Shown here: positions 1-10,964 of the stretch, one piece after another
How the letters are laid out: every line of letters starts with the position of its first letter
Position numbering within the stretch: the stretch's first letter is position 1
DNA from: Tupaia tana
Taxonomy: Eukaryota > Chordata > Mammalia > Scandentia > Tupaiidae
Length of the DNA: 64,000 nt
Assembly (NCBI GenBank): GCA_026018925.1
Contig: JAKSZU010000016.1
Span: forward strand, 55,441,075 to 55,505,074
Direction of reading: 5' to 3'
Notes under the pieces: generated by a model
Told to the model about the DNA's origin: nothing
The model's database searches: none
The model's input: the letters and a program-made list of their open reading frames with translations, nothing else
Program-made: the position numbers and the translations under genes

Positions 1-149
1 CGATATTTTATGACTTGACTCTAAGTTTGATGATAAAAGGTTCATTTATTCTTATTGCTTCTAAATCATTGACAACATCATGGCCCCACTAAGGCCCACC
101 CAAGGAGGAAGACAAAATTTCACCCTTGTTGGAAGACACATCACTACAA

Positions 150-515
150 CTTGAATGTGCTTCCTAGAATTTCATGAGTTGAAATTTGGCAAGTAATGGT
201 AATGGTGTCAGAAGGATGAAGATTTAATCCAGTGTTGAAAGGTTTGGCTTTTGGGAGGCAACCGTGATTGGATGAGATCACCCGGGTAAAGCCCCATGAT
301 TGACTTCTGGTAGCTTTACAAGACACACAAGCTCTGCCCCTGACTTCTTGTCATGTGCAGCCCTGTGCTGCCCTGGGACTCTTTAGGATCTCAGCCAACA
401 AAGAGAAGCTCATTTGAACTTGGACCTTCAAAACCACGAGCTAAATAAATCTCTATTCTTCACAAATGCAGTATGCAGTATTAGGTTATTAAGCAACAAA
501 AAAACTGGCTGAAAT
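150..515 (+). mobile_element. MaLR (MLT1/MST-like) solo LTR, diverged
   Basis: The order of motifs follows the mammalian MaLR LTR consensus: a TTTGGGAGGC-like block, a GATTGGATGAGATCA-like block, a CCTGTGCTGCCCTGGGACTC block, then GAGCTAAATAAATCTC near the end, which carries the AATAAA signal. No MaLR internal region follows, so it is a solo LTR or fragment. Bases 1-149 hold nothing I recognise. The exact MLT1/MST subfamily is not resolved. Confidence 0.6.
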
Positions 516-1689
516 ATACACTATTCTGATAAAGATGAGGAACACACTTCACCTAAGCATGTCAACTTGAATTCATTATAGTTCTGTTTCTCAGCAACTA
601 TTATGCAATTTACTCTTGCTGTAGGCTCCTTTAAAAATTGAAAATACTGAGTATAAGCAGAAAATACTGAGAAAAACATCATTTAATGAAGAATCAAAAT
701 TTAATCCAGAACATGTGAAAGAATTTAAAATACCCAGACTTCAAAAACTGGGCATGATATTCCCATGGAGAGGAATTTTTAAAAAGTCAAGAAATTAAAT
801 ATCTATCACATATTTAACATCTCTCCTAATTATATGGAATCCTACTGTATTATGATCAGACCAAAATTGCATTTTAATCTACATTCTCATATGTTTATCA
901 AATTCTAATATTGATTTATATTTCCATCCATTTCTCCCAAATCAAACTACTATTGGTATGTAAACAGCATTATTATGTTCCTTGGTATTTATGACAACAA
1001 GGCCAAATTTCACCTAGTTTTATTTGCCAAGGTCTTATGTTGGGTCATTGGAAAGTTATGATGCATTTTTACATAGAAAAACAGAAAAATACATTAAAAC
1101 TTTTCCGACGACTGAATACATGCTATAGGGGAAATAAAATGTGGAATCTGAGGAGCAGGTTCAGGCCCTGGCTGCTGGCTTTGGTTTGCTATGTTTCCAG
1201 TCTTGAAAGGAGAAGATAAAGTGCACTGCATATTAGATGGGGAGGCTTCCCCCAGAACAGAGCTTTTTCTTGAATACACAATATCATTCACAGATTTCCT
1301 GCTGTGAGTTATGAAGAAAATTGTCTTCCTTCTCTCCCTCTGAAGACAAATGGATGAGTACCTACTCTGAAAAGTACCATAGCAGGAGAGGAGGTTCATG
1401 GGAGGGATGGTGGAAAAATCTAGCCAGTTATATCTTCAGCCTGATCCCCTTTCACAGATGGATCCTTTTTCTCTGCCATACCATCCACCTTTAGCTTGTC
1501 AATGCTGCCTGATGTTGGGGAGGAGATATGTTGGGGTTGGGGTAAAGACAGTGCCCTTCCTAATTATTCATCCCTCATTGCTTTAGCCATTAGTGCTATT
1601 ACATTAAAAAAAAAATCTCTAAACAAGGAAAAGAAAACAAGGCTAAGGAACATGAAACACTCTTAGATGTTGGGTTCCTAGAAGAAGGC
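516..1689. other. AT-rich stretch, nothing recognised
   Basis: About 1.2 kb without a repeat I can name. The largest open frames here are 60-101 codons with no domain or codon-like pattern, and I do not accept them as genes. A short A run lies near 1605. Confidence 0.6.
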
Positions 1690-2568
1690 TTGGAACCTGC
1701 CTCACTTGGCCACATCCTGGAAGTGGAGGAAGAAGAGCCACAAAAAAGTCAGCAGGTAGATTTGTAGAATCAGAGGTCAGAGAGCCCTAGGCTGTCTTGT
1801 GCCACGCAGTATCCAGAAAAACAATAAGACCTAGCCAACAAAAGGCTACATGATGCATCTAGCCATGGATCTAAGAGAGTCAAGGTTTTCCCATCTCTCA
1901 GAGCATCTTAAGTGAAGAGAGTGTTTCTTGGATGTCCAACAACAGCATAGACTTGGCACAAATTCCATCAGAGATCAAGAGCCCAGGAAAGAAAGAAAAC
2001 ATAGCTGGCCAGAGACTACTGTCTTTGGATAATTTGCTTGCAAGATTGGTCTTTGCCTGGCATCTAGGAACTCAGATTTAGGAAGGGTTTTTCCAATTCC
2101 CTAACTGATGAGAGTGACTCGCTGTGTCTAAATGATTTGTACTAATAACGTGCTTTATGACAAGTACCTGAGCACCTGGTTTTCTCCTGGATGTTTGGAA
2201 TTTTGGCATGTGCTAAGCAGAGGGCATATATGTGACCAGCACCCCTAAAAACAACAACAACAACAAAAAATACTCAACTTGAATATTGATTCTCTAGTGA
2301 GCATCCCTGGTAGACTGCATCTCTCACACGTTACAGTTCTTTGCCAGAGGAATTAAGCATATCCTATGTAACTCCATTGAGCAAGGTATCTTGGAAGTTT
2401 GAACCTAGTTTTCTTGGACTCTTCCTCATGTATTTTTCCCTTTGATTATTGTGCTGTGTATTATTTTACTGTACTAAAGCATAGACATGAGCAAGCTGCT
2501 TGCTGAAACCTGCAAGTCTTCCTAGTAAACCATCAAACCTGGGGTTAATCTTGCAATTCCTTGACACA
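1690..2568 (+). mobile_element. Possible ERVL-class LTR remnant
   Basis: The 3' part reads like the end of an old ERVL-type LTR: a GCAAGTCTTCCTAGTAAACC block, then CATCAAACCTGGGGTTAATC, then a terminal TTGACACA at 2561-2568. The upstream boundary is a guess. It could be another ancient repeat; recognition rests on the 3' portion only. Confidence 0.3.
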
Positions 2569-2594
2569 AAGGTTGACAATTGTATAAGAAAGAT

Positions 2595-2608
2595 TCCTTA
2601 TATAAGGA
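2595..2608. repeat. 14-bp perfect palindrome TCCTTATATAAGGA
   Basis: The 14 bases equal their own reverse complement and are flanked by a direct repeat GATTCCTTA (2592 and 2607). No gene is adjacent, so a regulatory role cannot be argued. The rest of 2569-2825 shows nothing I recognise. Confidence 0.7.
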
Positions 2609-2833
2609 TTCCTTACACAGACTGACCCACGAGGACCATCAGCAAAGTTCAAATTGATTGAGGGATGCTCCAGAAAATGCCAGTTCATGTAGATAACACA
2701 CAGGGATCTCTCCTACCAAGACTGGCACCACCAAGACTCCTCACTCCAAAACTGACTGAGAGGATCATGAATCAACCAAGATAAGGTTACTGCCACTTAG
2801 CAGAATGAACATTTATAAGATAAAGTAAGTCCC

Positions 2834-3011
2834 TTAGGACCAGGAGATGGCATAATGGTTATATCGCTGGATTCTGACTTAGTCAACTGTAGTTCCAGTC
2901 CTGGACCCAGCAGCATAAATTCACACTGGGTGTGTGTGCATGCGTGCCCAAAATCCCGAGAGAAGAATGGAAGAGAAGGCATTGGGATGTGGCCATCCCC
3001 CCTGGGGGGGG
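2834..3011 (+). mobile_element. SINE-A1, 5' half (split by LTR)
   Basis: tRNA-like head (GGACCAGGAGATGGCATAAT) and body up to the C/G run at about 2996-3011. The element continues at 3749 after a solo LTR. The TSD TAAGTCCC lies at 2826-2833 and again at 3843-3850, beyond the second half, which shows both halves are one insertion. Confidence 0.9.
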
Positions 3012-3748
3012 TGTCGGCGTCCACTCCGGGGCTTGGTTCTAGCTGAATCACAATCAGAGGGCTGCTGGTGAGGAAGAGAAAGAGGACAAGAAAGAGAAAG
3101 CCCTCCATCTTGAGAAGACCAGGGAATTGGAAAGAATGAGACAAAGACATAGAGTAGAAATGGACACAGGCAACCTGAGCCTAGGTAGCCCAAGCAACTT
3201 GTGCCGTACTTGAGCCACTGCTTGAGCCACCCAGACAAACTGGGCCTCCTTATTTATAGTACAAGGAGACATTACACATGTATGTTTCATGACACTTCAT
3301 AGATTTGTTGCCAGGTTACAGACAATAAGAAGCAGTTAACAAATCTATAAAGGCTTAGTCATACTGGGCCAAGTGTATCCCTTGGTGATAATCCCATCAA
3401 GAGAAAGTCTCATCTTCTTTTCTAATGCAGAGAAACCTTGCTGTAGGTGTGGGGAAGGAGCTAAAGAACTTCTCCATAAGGAGTGCACCACCACACCCAG
3501 AGAAGGCTAAAGAACCTTTCAGATACAGAGTAGGGATTGGACTTTGCTCATTTTGGTCAAGATGTTTCTTAAAGTCCATCAGATGTGTCTGTTGGCACGC
3601 CCCTAAACAATTTCCACCCTTGGTCTGTCTGCAGCAAAGGTCAAGGAAAGGACAAGTTACAAGGTCCTGCCAAACCCAAAAGGACAGGTGGTGTTTGCTC
3701 AGAGCATGTGCACACACCTCAGGTTCTCTCTCTAAACGTATCCCCACA
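3012..3748 (-). mobile_element. Solo ERV LTR inserted into a SINE
   Basis: A 737-bp element begins TGTCGGCG and ends CCCCACA on the + strand, so it has the TGT...ACA ends of a retroviral LTR. It lies between the two halves of a SINE-A and is flanked by GGGG at 3008-3011 and 3749-3752, a 4-bp TSD as made by class I (gamma-like) integrases, though the site is a G run. A TATAAATA-type box on the minus strand at about 3250-3259 and a minus-strand CCAAT near 3535 give the orientation. I saw no AATAAA downstream of the TATA. No viral coding region is present; open frames here are chance readings of LTR plus SINE. Confidence 0.8.
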
Positions 3749-3842
3749 GGGGTGATTTCTCACTTTCTGTCTCTCTGTATCTCCAGTGAGTGCACATGCT
3801 CTATAGCAAAAATCTCCCTTAAAAGAAAAAAAAGGGGGAAAT
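3749..3842 (+). mobile_element. SINE-A1, 3' half
   Basis: Continues the body with GGTGATTTCTCACTTTCTGT, the pyrimidine stretch, a CTCCAGTGAG motif and an AAAATCTCCC end with an A-rich tail. It pairs with 2834-3011. 3851-4048 has nothing else recognised. Confidence 0.9.
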
Positions 3843-4048
3843 TAAGTCCCACAGTTGTTCTTGCTACACACAAGTCCTCTGAGCAGAAATTCCAAGTCGC
3901 ACATGATTAAGGGAGGCAGTAACATAAAGGTATAATTCATGCCAGTCTATCTAACATATTTCCTTGTCCCTTGAAGATTAGTTAATCTGGTGGCATGTTT
4001 CTCCAAGGGCCTTTCCCCATTCCCTTCTGTTTCTCCCAGTCCTTGCAT

Positions 4049-4334
4049 CTTCTTTTTTTGGGGAGAGGTTTTTGCTATAGGACATGTGCACTTTACAGAA
4101 AGACAGAGAGAGACAGAGGGACAGAAAGTGAGACATCACCTCCGGGGGTGGGGGGGGGGGGCAGTGGAGAATGGCCATGCCGCAATCCCTTCTCCTCCAT
4201 TCTCCTCTCAGGATCCTGGGCAGGTATGCACACACGCCCAGCATGAGTTTAAGCTACCAGGTCCAGGAATCGAACTGTGGTCGACTACACGGGAATCCAG
4301 TGACATAGACATTATGCCAAATGCTGGTCCTAAA
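4049..4334 (-). mobile_element. SINE-A1, full length
   Basis: Reverse-complement copy: T-rich tail at 4050-4058, body, then head ending ATGCTGGTCC at about 4330. The TSD TCCTTGCAT occurs at 4040-4048 and 4335-4343. The internal C/G palindrome has grown into a 12-13 base G run near 4150-4162. 4344-4696 holds nothing recognised. Confidence 0.9.
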
Positions 4335-4696
4335 TCCTTGCATTTTTTAAACTCATCCCTACTGCCACGCCCTCCACTAAATTGTTCTAAAAAGTGAGCC
4401 AGTCCCATGTGTCTCTTACTGTTTGTGTATCATCAGAACCTTGGACCTGATCCAGAATGATGGATGCCCTGCCTGCCAAATGGTTCTGGTCTTGGTAGAG
4501 AGTAAGGATAGAGCTGGAGGGGGTCAAGGATAAAAGAAAAATTGGGAGATAATTTGGTTTTATGTTCCTTTATTATTTTCATCTTGCCTCAAAAGAATTA
4601 AGATCCTGCCAATAACCATTATCAGGTCTCCATTTGAGATCCATAACCGGCAGCTCACTCATCTTTGATTTAATGTTTGAAGAGTTTTTAGTGTCT

Positions 4697-4876
4697 TGGG
4701 GACAGCAGATGGCATAGTGGTTACATCACTGGACTACATGGTCAGCCACTTTTTGAGTCTCAGACCCAGTGGCTTCAAAATCACTCTGGGTATGTGTGCA
4801 TGCGTGCCCAAGATCCCAGGAGGAGAATGGAGGAGAAGGGATTGTGGCATGGCCATCCCCCTGGAGGGGGGTGATG
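4697..4876 (+). mobile_element. SINE-A1, 3'-truncated
   Basis: Head and body are clear (GACAGCAGATGGCATAGTGG onward; CCATCCCCCTGGAGGGGGGT at the palindrome), but the copy stops about 8 bases after the palindrome and lacks the pyrimidine stretch and A tail. 4877-5046 holds nothing recognised. Confidence 0.85.
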
Positions 4877-5056
4877 TCTTTAAATCCTTGGGTGCTTTAC
4901 AAAGCAGCCTCCCAGGTTCTCAGCACTAAGAAGAACCAGGCCCCATTGTTTTTCTCTAAAAATCTTAGGTCTTCTCCCTCCTAGTCTCCTAAACAACCTG
5001 GAGGACAAATTATAAGGAGGAAAGGCATCCCACCACAAATAAAGAGGCCGGTTCCT

Positions 5057-5326
5057 GAGACTAGCAGATAGCATAATGGTTACATCACTAAACTCTCACA
5101 GAGTCGATCGCAGTTCGTGTGCCCGGCCTGGAGGCTTAAACTCACACCGGGCGCTTGTGTGTGCACGCCCCAAACCCAAAATTATGAGAGGAGACTGGAG
5201 GAGAAGGGATTATGGCGTGGCCACCCTTCCTTGGGAGGTGATTTCTTGCTTTCTGTCTTTCTGTCTCTATCTCTCCAGTGAGTACACGTACCCTGTAGCA
5301 AAAATCTCTCTAAAATATAAAAGCAG
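5057..5326 (+). mobile_element. SINE-A1, full length
   Basis: Complete copy from GAGACTAGCAGATAGCATAA to an AAATATAAAA-type tail. It is flanked by a perfect 10-bp TSD, GCCGGTTCCT, at 5047-5056 and 5327-5336. Confidence 0.9.
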
Positions 5327-5336
5327 CCGGTTCCTT

Positions 5337-6589
5337 TAAAGATTTCGTTTGTGAGAAAAGTCCTGAGGTTTGAAATCTGCAAGTGAAAGAATTATTTTGT
5401 AAGCCTGACTAAATTTTAAACACTAAAACCTAAGAACATCATAAGTTGTCTCCTGTGTTTTACAGTCTACATATCAAACCTCCAACCCAGTGCTCCCCAT
5501 CAGACAACTCCCCAGAGGTGCTAAGAAAGGGCACTGAGCTTCTTGATGTCTCAAAGTTGGTATTTCAAACATTTCGAAACACCCCCTTAGCAACACAAAG
5601 TAGATATATTATTCATGAGTTTGTCTACCTTCTCTTGATGTTCTTTATAATTTTAACCTCTAATGTAATCATGTTAATCAGAAGAGAATTAAGTTTGAAG
5701 ATAGTTTGGACTGTTATATAAAGTCTTTAGTCAAATATTAGTATGTACATTGTGAGCCTCCTCAGAGCTCAAAAATGTCTCGAAGTACCAAAAACCATGA
5801 GGGCCTTATTTTTAAATCCTAACTAGAGCCTATTACCTCCATTATGAGTATGTTTCCTGCCTACCTTTTTCCATTCTTGAAAAAGGTAGATCCTTTATCA
5901 GTTCCCACTTACAACCTGCATCCAACTACTCCAATCGACTGCCTAATACTAAAGACTTCAATGCAAAATCGGAAAGAATAATTTCTTCCTATTTTATCTC
6001 ATTAGAATAGCCATTGAACCTGATTTGATATTCCAATTTAATTGTGATGAGAACACTCTCTACCAGAAAGGCTTCATTTATCTCAACAAGGGCCTCAACA
6101 CTCTGTTTTGCCTGAACTTCTTCCTTTTACTCTTTAATGTTAACAGGGCACTTTCATTTTTTCTATTCCTTTGAATGTTTTATTTTAATTATCAGATGAA
6201 TGTTTTTTGTACATGAAAGGAAATAGGAAACCAAGCTGAAAACGCCATTTCTTTCAGCAGCATCAAATGAGATAGGCTTACCAACACTAAATAAATGTGT
6301 TTGATATGAATAGAGCATGTGTCTTTTAAGAGAGTAATATTCTAATAATAAGGTTGAATTTTAGAAAGAGCTTCACATTTTGCAAAGTGCTCTTCCGGAC
6401 TTGATTTCAACCTGATGAAAAGTGAGGGTCAATAGAATTAGTCATTTTATGGATAAGAGAAAAAGCTAAGTGCGTGGGGATATTCACAGTCAGATCCATT
6501 CTCTGGTCATGATGCCACTTTGCCATCAAACCTAGGCAGGTTTAACGTCTAAAATGTGTCAATACCAAACCTGATTCCAAGCATTAAAA
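5337..6589. other. AT-rich stretch, nothing firmly recognised
   Basis: No named repeat is clear. 6360-6530 has a weak MIR-like flavour but cannot be called. A 91-codon frame at 5446-5721 shows no domain and ends in low-complexity hydrophobic sequence; I do not call it a gene. Confidence 0.5.
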
Positions 6590-6905
6590 ACACTTGACTT
6601 CACATGTGCACACACATAAACACACACACACACACACACAAGTGCATGTAAAATGGCTGAAATCAGATTGTTCTAATGTCAGTTTCTTGATTGTGATATA
6701 GTACTATAGTCATAGGACATGTTAACAATAGTGGAAACTGGTTGAAGTGTACACAGACCGTTTCTGTATTATGTTTGGCAACTTTCTATAATCAATAATT
6801 ATTTCACAATGAGTTCATAAAACTTGACTTTAGTTTAATCTAATTTTTTAATTGTCCTTATTTTTAGTGCAAGAGTTAACTTTGTTTTTATAGAGTAATT
6901 GTCAA
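6590..6905 (+). mobile_element. L1M 3' UTR fragment
   Basis: The series TTCTAATGTCAGTTTCTTG, ATAGTACTATAGTCAT, a weakly conserved TTTCTGTATTATG block and TCTATAATCAATAATTATTT matches the 3' UTR of old mammalian L1M elements and ends in A/T-rich sequence. A (CA)n run at about 6610-6641 lies inside it. A second, better-kept copy is at 8760-9010. Confidence 0.7.
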
Positions 6906-6907
6906 TC

Positions 6908-6942
6908 AAACACACACACAAATACACACACACGCACACACA
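6908..6942. repeat. CA-rich microsatellite
   Basis: Interrupted (CA)n of about 35 bases. 6943-7762 contains no repeat I can name and no supportable gene. Confidence 0.9.
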
Positions 6943-7778
6943 ATGATGTCCTGCTCTTCTCTCTGAGGGAAATAATAGTATTTTTTGTCTTAATGTTATT
7001 TTTGTTCATGATGACTTCCAAAATAACTACCAAATATACTCTGATAATGTAATTACATGAAATAAAATGAAGAATTATTTCAAAAGATTGGAGCAAGAAG
7101 TGACATTATATTAAACAGGACTAAATGTAAAATGGACACATGGAGTTTAGTGATTGAAGCCACGCATGATTTAATGCATAAAGTGGGTGTCAGCAAGACT
7201 TACATAGAACAAAGTTCATCCAGACAAACAGATGCCATGACCCAATCCACCCCAGCCAGACAATAGCCACAATATTATTTCCTTCAATTTGGGGCATCAT
7301 AGTTTGAGAGGGACATCAATCAACAGAAGTGGAAACCAAGGAGAATGACAAGATTTCTCACCATGAGCAAATACTGAAGAAATAAATTAATCTGGAGAAA
7401 TAAAGATGTAAATGGGGCTTTGGAGCTGTCTCCTCATATTTTAAGGACAGTAAGACTCAATCAATCTACAGAAATTAAAGCTAAAAAACTGAGAGGTAAA
7501 ACACTTGTGGGACACAGATAAGGTTTTTTATCTATTGACGAGGATATGTATAATAGTCTCAACTGGGCTGGACTGAGGTGTATATCATGCTGGGTAAGGT
7601 CTCTTCACAATCTAAATGATGTATAGCGATTTAATATATGAATAATAATTTTAAAAATTAATTTAAAAATTTTAAGAAAGAAATCAAAGCTAAAATCACT
7701 GATGGACATTAGGTCATAGACCATTCAACTCTATAGAAGGAAGATGGAGCATCTCATTCATGAAGATTTGCCTACTTC

Positions 7779-8058
7779 GGGACCAGCAGTTAGCTTAATG
7801 GCTATGTCGCTGGACTCCCATGTAGTCGACTGCGGTTCGCGTCCCGGACCCGCTGGCTTAAAACTCAATGACGGGCACGTGTGCGTGCATGCCCAAGATC
7901 CCGAGAGGAGAATGGAGGAGAAGGGATTGCCACGTGGCCATCCCCCCGGGGGGTGATTTCTCGCTTTCTGTCTCTCTGTCTCTCTCTGTCTGGCTGGCGA
8001 GCGTACGCATCCTATAGCGAAAACCTCTCCAAAAAAAAAAAAAAAAGAAAAAAAAAAA
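7779..8058 (+). mobile_element. SINE-A2, full length, young
   Basis: Head GGACCAGCAGTTAGCTTAAT, B box GGTTCGCGTCC, perfect CCCCCCGGGGGG palindrome in the body, CTGGCGAGCG, CCTATAGCGAAAACCTCTCC and a long A-rich tail. The TSD GATTTGCCTACTTC is at 7765-7778 and 8061-8074 (14 bp, perfect). It landed in the 5' TSD of the neighbouring SINE-B. Confidence 0.95.
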
Positions 8059-8074
8059 AAGATTTGCCTACTTC

Positions 8075-8363
8075 ACAGGGTCAGACAGGGGTGCACTGAT
8101 AATACAATGCTATGCAATACTGAGCCTTATGGAAAATCCTGGGTTTGCATCCTTAGGCCTCTCTGTACAGGATATACATGCATGTTCCATATGCCACAGG
8201 CATGCATGCACATGCCCATGATCTGGCTGGTTGAGGTTGCAGGTAATCATGGCATGGGGATCCTCTTGGGGTACCTCTCTCCTTCTCTCTGTTTTTTTTT
8301 TTTTTTTTATCTCTCACATGGGAAAAGTAAATAGAAAAACTTTAAAAAATAAATAAATAAAAT
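8075..8363 (+). mobile_element. SINE-B, full length
   Basis: Diverged tRNA-like head, body with CATGCCCATGATCTGGCTGG and a pyrimidine run with 18 T, then an end rich in AAATAAATAAA. Its own TSD is ATTTGCCTACTTCA / ATTTGCTTGCTTCA (left copy about 8062-8075, right copy about 8364-8377), imperfect and therefore older than the adjacent SINE-A2. 8378-8759 holds nothing recognised. Confidence 0.8.
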
Positions 8364-8759
8364 ATTTGCTTGCTTCAAGCATGTCCCAAAGGGCCTTCTG
8401 TATGACTCATAGTTTCCACCATTCATATCACTCCTTCAGGATAAGAGTTGCTTTGCCAGGGGGTTTCCAGTAACGGATTGCCTGAAAAGGATAATACTTC
8501 AAACCATTAGTTTCTACTCACATATTTGCACAGATTAGTTTCACAAACTAGCTGCCACATGTGAAAGTAGAAATCCAGTCTCTAAAAGGATGGGGCACTC
8601 AACCACATAGCTTACATGAACCTGCAAAGTGGGATATGTGGGAGTATGGGGCTGGGAGGAAGGAACACATCCAAAAAGAAGGGTGATTGAAATGCCTTCC
8701 TTCAAAGTCCCTATAGATCAAAGAGGGCTTCTACTGCACCCCCTTCTTTTTTGAGATAA

Positions 8760-9010
8760 GTTGCTATAGTAAGCCCAACCCCCCCCACATACATACACAT
8801 AAATGAATGCATGTAAGATAGATGAACACTTAATAAGGCCTATAGATTGCTCTAATGTCTATTTCCTGGTTGGTATATTGTACTATAGTCACACAATATG
8901 TAACTATGGGGGAGCTCAGGTAAAAAGTACATGAAACCTCTCTATTCTACGCTTTCCAACTTCTGAATCTATAATTGTTTCAAAATAACAAATTCAAAAA
9001 TCACTTGATT
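8760..9010 (+). mobile_element. L1M 3' UTR fragment
   Basis: AATGAATGCATGTAAGATAG, TAGATTGCTCTAATGTCTAT, TATTGTACTATAGTCACA, GGGGGAGCTCAGGTAAAAAG, TGAATCTATAATTGTTTCAA follow the L1M 3' UTR order. The copy ends in an A-rich stretch. It is a separate, independently diverged insertion from 6590-6905. Confidence 0.75.
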
Positions 9011-9235
9011 TTAGTTGAATTTAAATTTTTTCATTTCTTTATTTTTTAGTAGGATATTTAAAATTTTTTGACAAGATATATATTTAGTTATCAAGTACAT
9101 ATGCATGTGCCCAAAATATCTGGCATTAAGTCAAATAATTGGATCATCTCAGTTGCTCCATCCACGCACTCGTCCACCCTTTCCTCTCAAGCAATAGGCT
9201 CAAGTCTTCAGTCCAGGGTCACACCTCAGATAGTA

Positions 9236-9363
9236 CAAGGGGGCTTTAAAATGTTCTTGGAAAAATGGAATCAAAATAAGAGTTTATTTTGGTACAAAAC
9301 ACTTTTTAAATCTTGCATTTTTTTTAATAAAACATATTTTCTATGTACTTCTTAGGGGCAGCA
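9236..9363. mobile_element. Mariner-type MITE, copy 1 (most diverged)
   Basis: A roughly 128-bp element between TA dinucleotides with weak terminal inverted repeats (CAAGGGGGCTTTAAAATGTT at the left; the right end mirrors it imperfectly) and an internal GTTTATTTTGGTACAAAA that matches two copies at 43526 and 53515. It has no transposase coding capacity. Confidence 0.65.
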
Positions 9364-10029
9364 TAGAAAGAGAAGGAAAGAGCTTAAGAATACAAGAAGA
9401 AAAAAAAGGAAAGAGAAGAAAGCAAGGGAAGATGCAGAAAGAAAAGCCAGCGTTTGTCATTCAAAAAGATAAACATTTTACAGCCCAGCTTGACTGTGTC
9501 AAGAACACTTGTGTTTTAATAGTATGCCTGCAAGCTTTCAAAACAAGTGTTTACCTGTCACAATAAACAGTTATGAGTGAGGAACACAAAACAGAGAGAA
9601 CCAGGAGCTGGCGGGCTGCCAGCCCTGCCACGTGCTGCTCTGTACTGAGCTTGTCGTCCGGGCCCCAGCAGCAGCTCTGTGTCTCTGTTGTCTCTGCCCC
9701 TGGCAGCCACTATCACAGGTTTCTGAGCCTACAGGCTCAGGGGAAGCGCTTAAGGGACAGAAGGACCTAGCAGAACCACAGCCTCTGAGGACACAGGCCA
9801 GTTGCTACTGGCCAGAGGGCAGCAGCCCATGAGAGTCAATGGGTCCCAAAAGATGAGAACCCCCAGGGACTTCTGGAAAAATCCTTTATGAGAGCTGGAA
9901 CACAAAGTACTACAGGCTTCTCATCCTTCCCCTCCCTAAAAACACAGCAGGCTCCCAGATGAGGTAGGTAAAATAGTGAGTGACATACCTATATTTATTG
10001 TACATTTTTAACTTGCCACCAGGAGCTGA
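9364..10029. other. Purine-rich then GC-richer unique sequence
   Basis: 9360-9440 is strongly A/G on the + strand. 9600-9830 is GC-richer, with overlapping 65-66 codon frames that show no domain. No repeat or gene is supported. Confidence 0.5.
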
Positions 10030-10260
10030 CAGTCTCATAAAAACTAACTTTCATGGAGTATGTCATAGTACACAAGGAGCTTTCATGTCTAACTTAATCT
10101 ATGCAATAATCTTTTGAGATAAATCAAGCAATTATCAAGCTCATTTTGAAGAAAATGGTTAAGCTACTTTATATCTGAGTCTCAAAGTCCAACATCTAGT
10201 AAACAGTCAAGCAAAAACTCCAACACACAGTCCTACGGCTCAACATTCTATAGCTTTATA
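10030..10260 (-). mobile_element. MIR SINE, reverse orientation
   Basis: The order (a TAACTTAATCTATGCAATAA block, then a CTCATTTTGAAGAAAATGG block, then GTTAAGCTACTTTATATCTG) follows the reverse complement of MIR, strongly diverged. Confidence 0.5.
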
Positions 10261-10499
10261 CGTGGGCGTGCAGAAGACTCTCTTGAGTCACTAGTTTAGA
10301 AAGCAGATCCCCATACCTTATCCTTAGGTCTTAGATTTGGTAAGCTTAGCCTGGGGCCCAGGGGTCAGCATTTTGAATCATCAGGAAGCTGACTGAGAGC
10401 CAGGTAATTATGAAGCAGGTAGTCAGGGAAGTAGAATTTGAATAATGTCCCTAGAATCTGGGAAACAAAGATGAAGAGCACATACCCTAGCCCTTAAGA

Positions 10500-10670
10500 A
10501 TCTACTGTCTAAGCTGAACTGTCCCAGTAGCTTAACAGTAACAACAACAGTAGCAACTAACCCCATGTGGCTTCTGAACACTTGAAATGAAATGTATCCA
10601 GTGGCAATGTGTTGAAATGATATTTGGATATATTAGGTTAAATAAAATATATCATTAAAGTTAATTCCAC
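10500..10670. mobile_element. Old hAT-type DNA transposon fragment
   Basis: The block around CCCATGTGGCTTCTGAACAC followed by TTGAAATGAAATGTATCCAG resembles a widespread mammalian nonautonomous DNA transposon (AGCCACATGTGGCT...GAGCACTTGAAATGTGGC). The family name is not certain. 10261-10499 holds nothing recognised. Confidence 0.45.
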
Positions 10671-10674
10671 TCCC

Positions 10675-10962
10675 TTTTAAAAATTTTTTAAGTTTTTGTA
10701 TGTATGTATGTATGTATGTATGTATGTATATATTTATTTACTTATTTCAGAAGAAAAAGAGGGAGGGAAAGAGACCCTCAATAGTGTCTTACACTGCAGT
10801 CTCCTCCCCATCAGCCTTTCCCAGTCAGCCAGGATCACAGATGAGTGTACATGCCCAACATACATAAGACAACCTGGGAACCAAACCCCAATCTTCCACA
10901 TGGTTTCCAGAAGTGCAGAGTATTGCTCTACTGCTATCACACTACAGCCAGGCCATCTTTAT
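10675..10962 (-). mobile_element. SINE-B with (TATG)n tail expansion
   Basis: The tail on the left has grown into a (TATG)n microsatellite at 10698-10730. The body holds GTACATGCCCAACATA, and the head, ending TACAGCCAGGCC at about 10956, is in reverse. Open frames here are shadows of the repeat. Confidence 0.75.
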
Positions 10963-10964
10963 GA

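Noticed and set aside
2592-2611. CCTTATATAAGG as a serum-response (CArG) element
   Set aside because: The A/T core is eight bases, not the six of the CArG consensus, and no promoter is nearby.
3425-3910. 161-codon open frame, the longest in this region
   Set aside because: It runs across the junction of a reverse LTR and a SINE-A 3' half; the reading is a chance product of two repeats.
6590-9010. Segmental duplication explaining the two similar L1 3' UTR pieces
   Set aside because: Their divergence from each other is like that from the family, and flanks are unrelated; two independent old L1 insertions are simpler.
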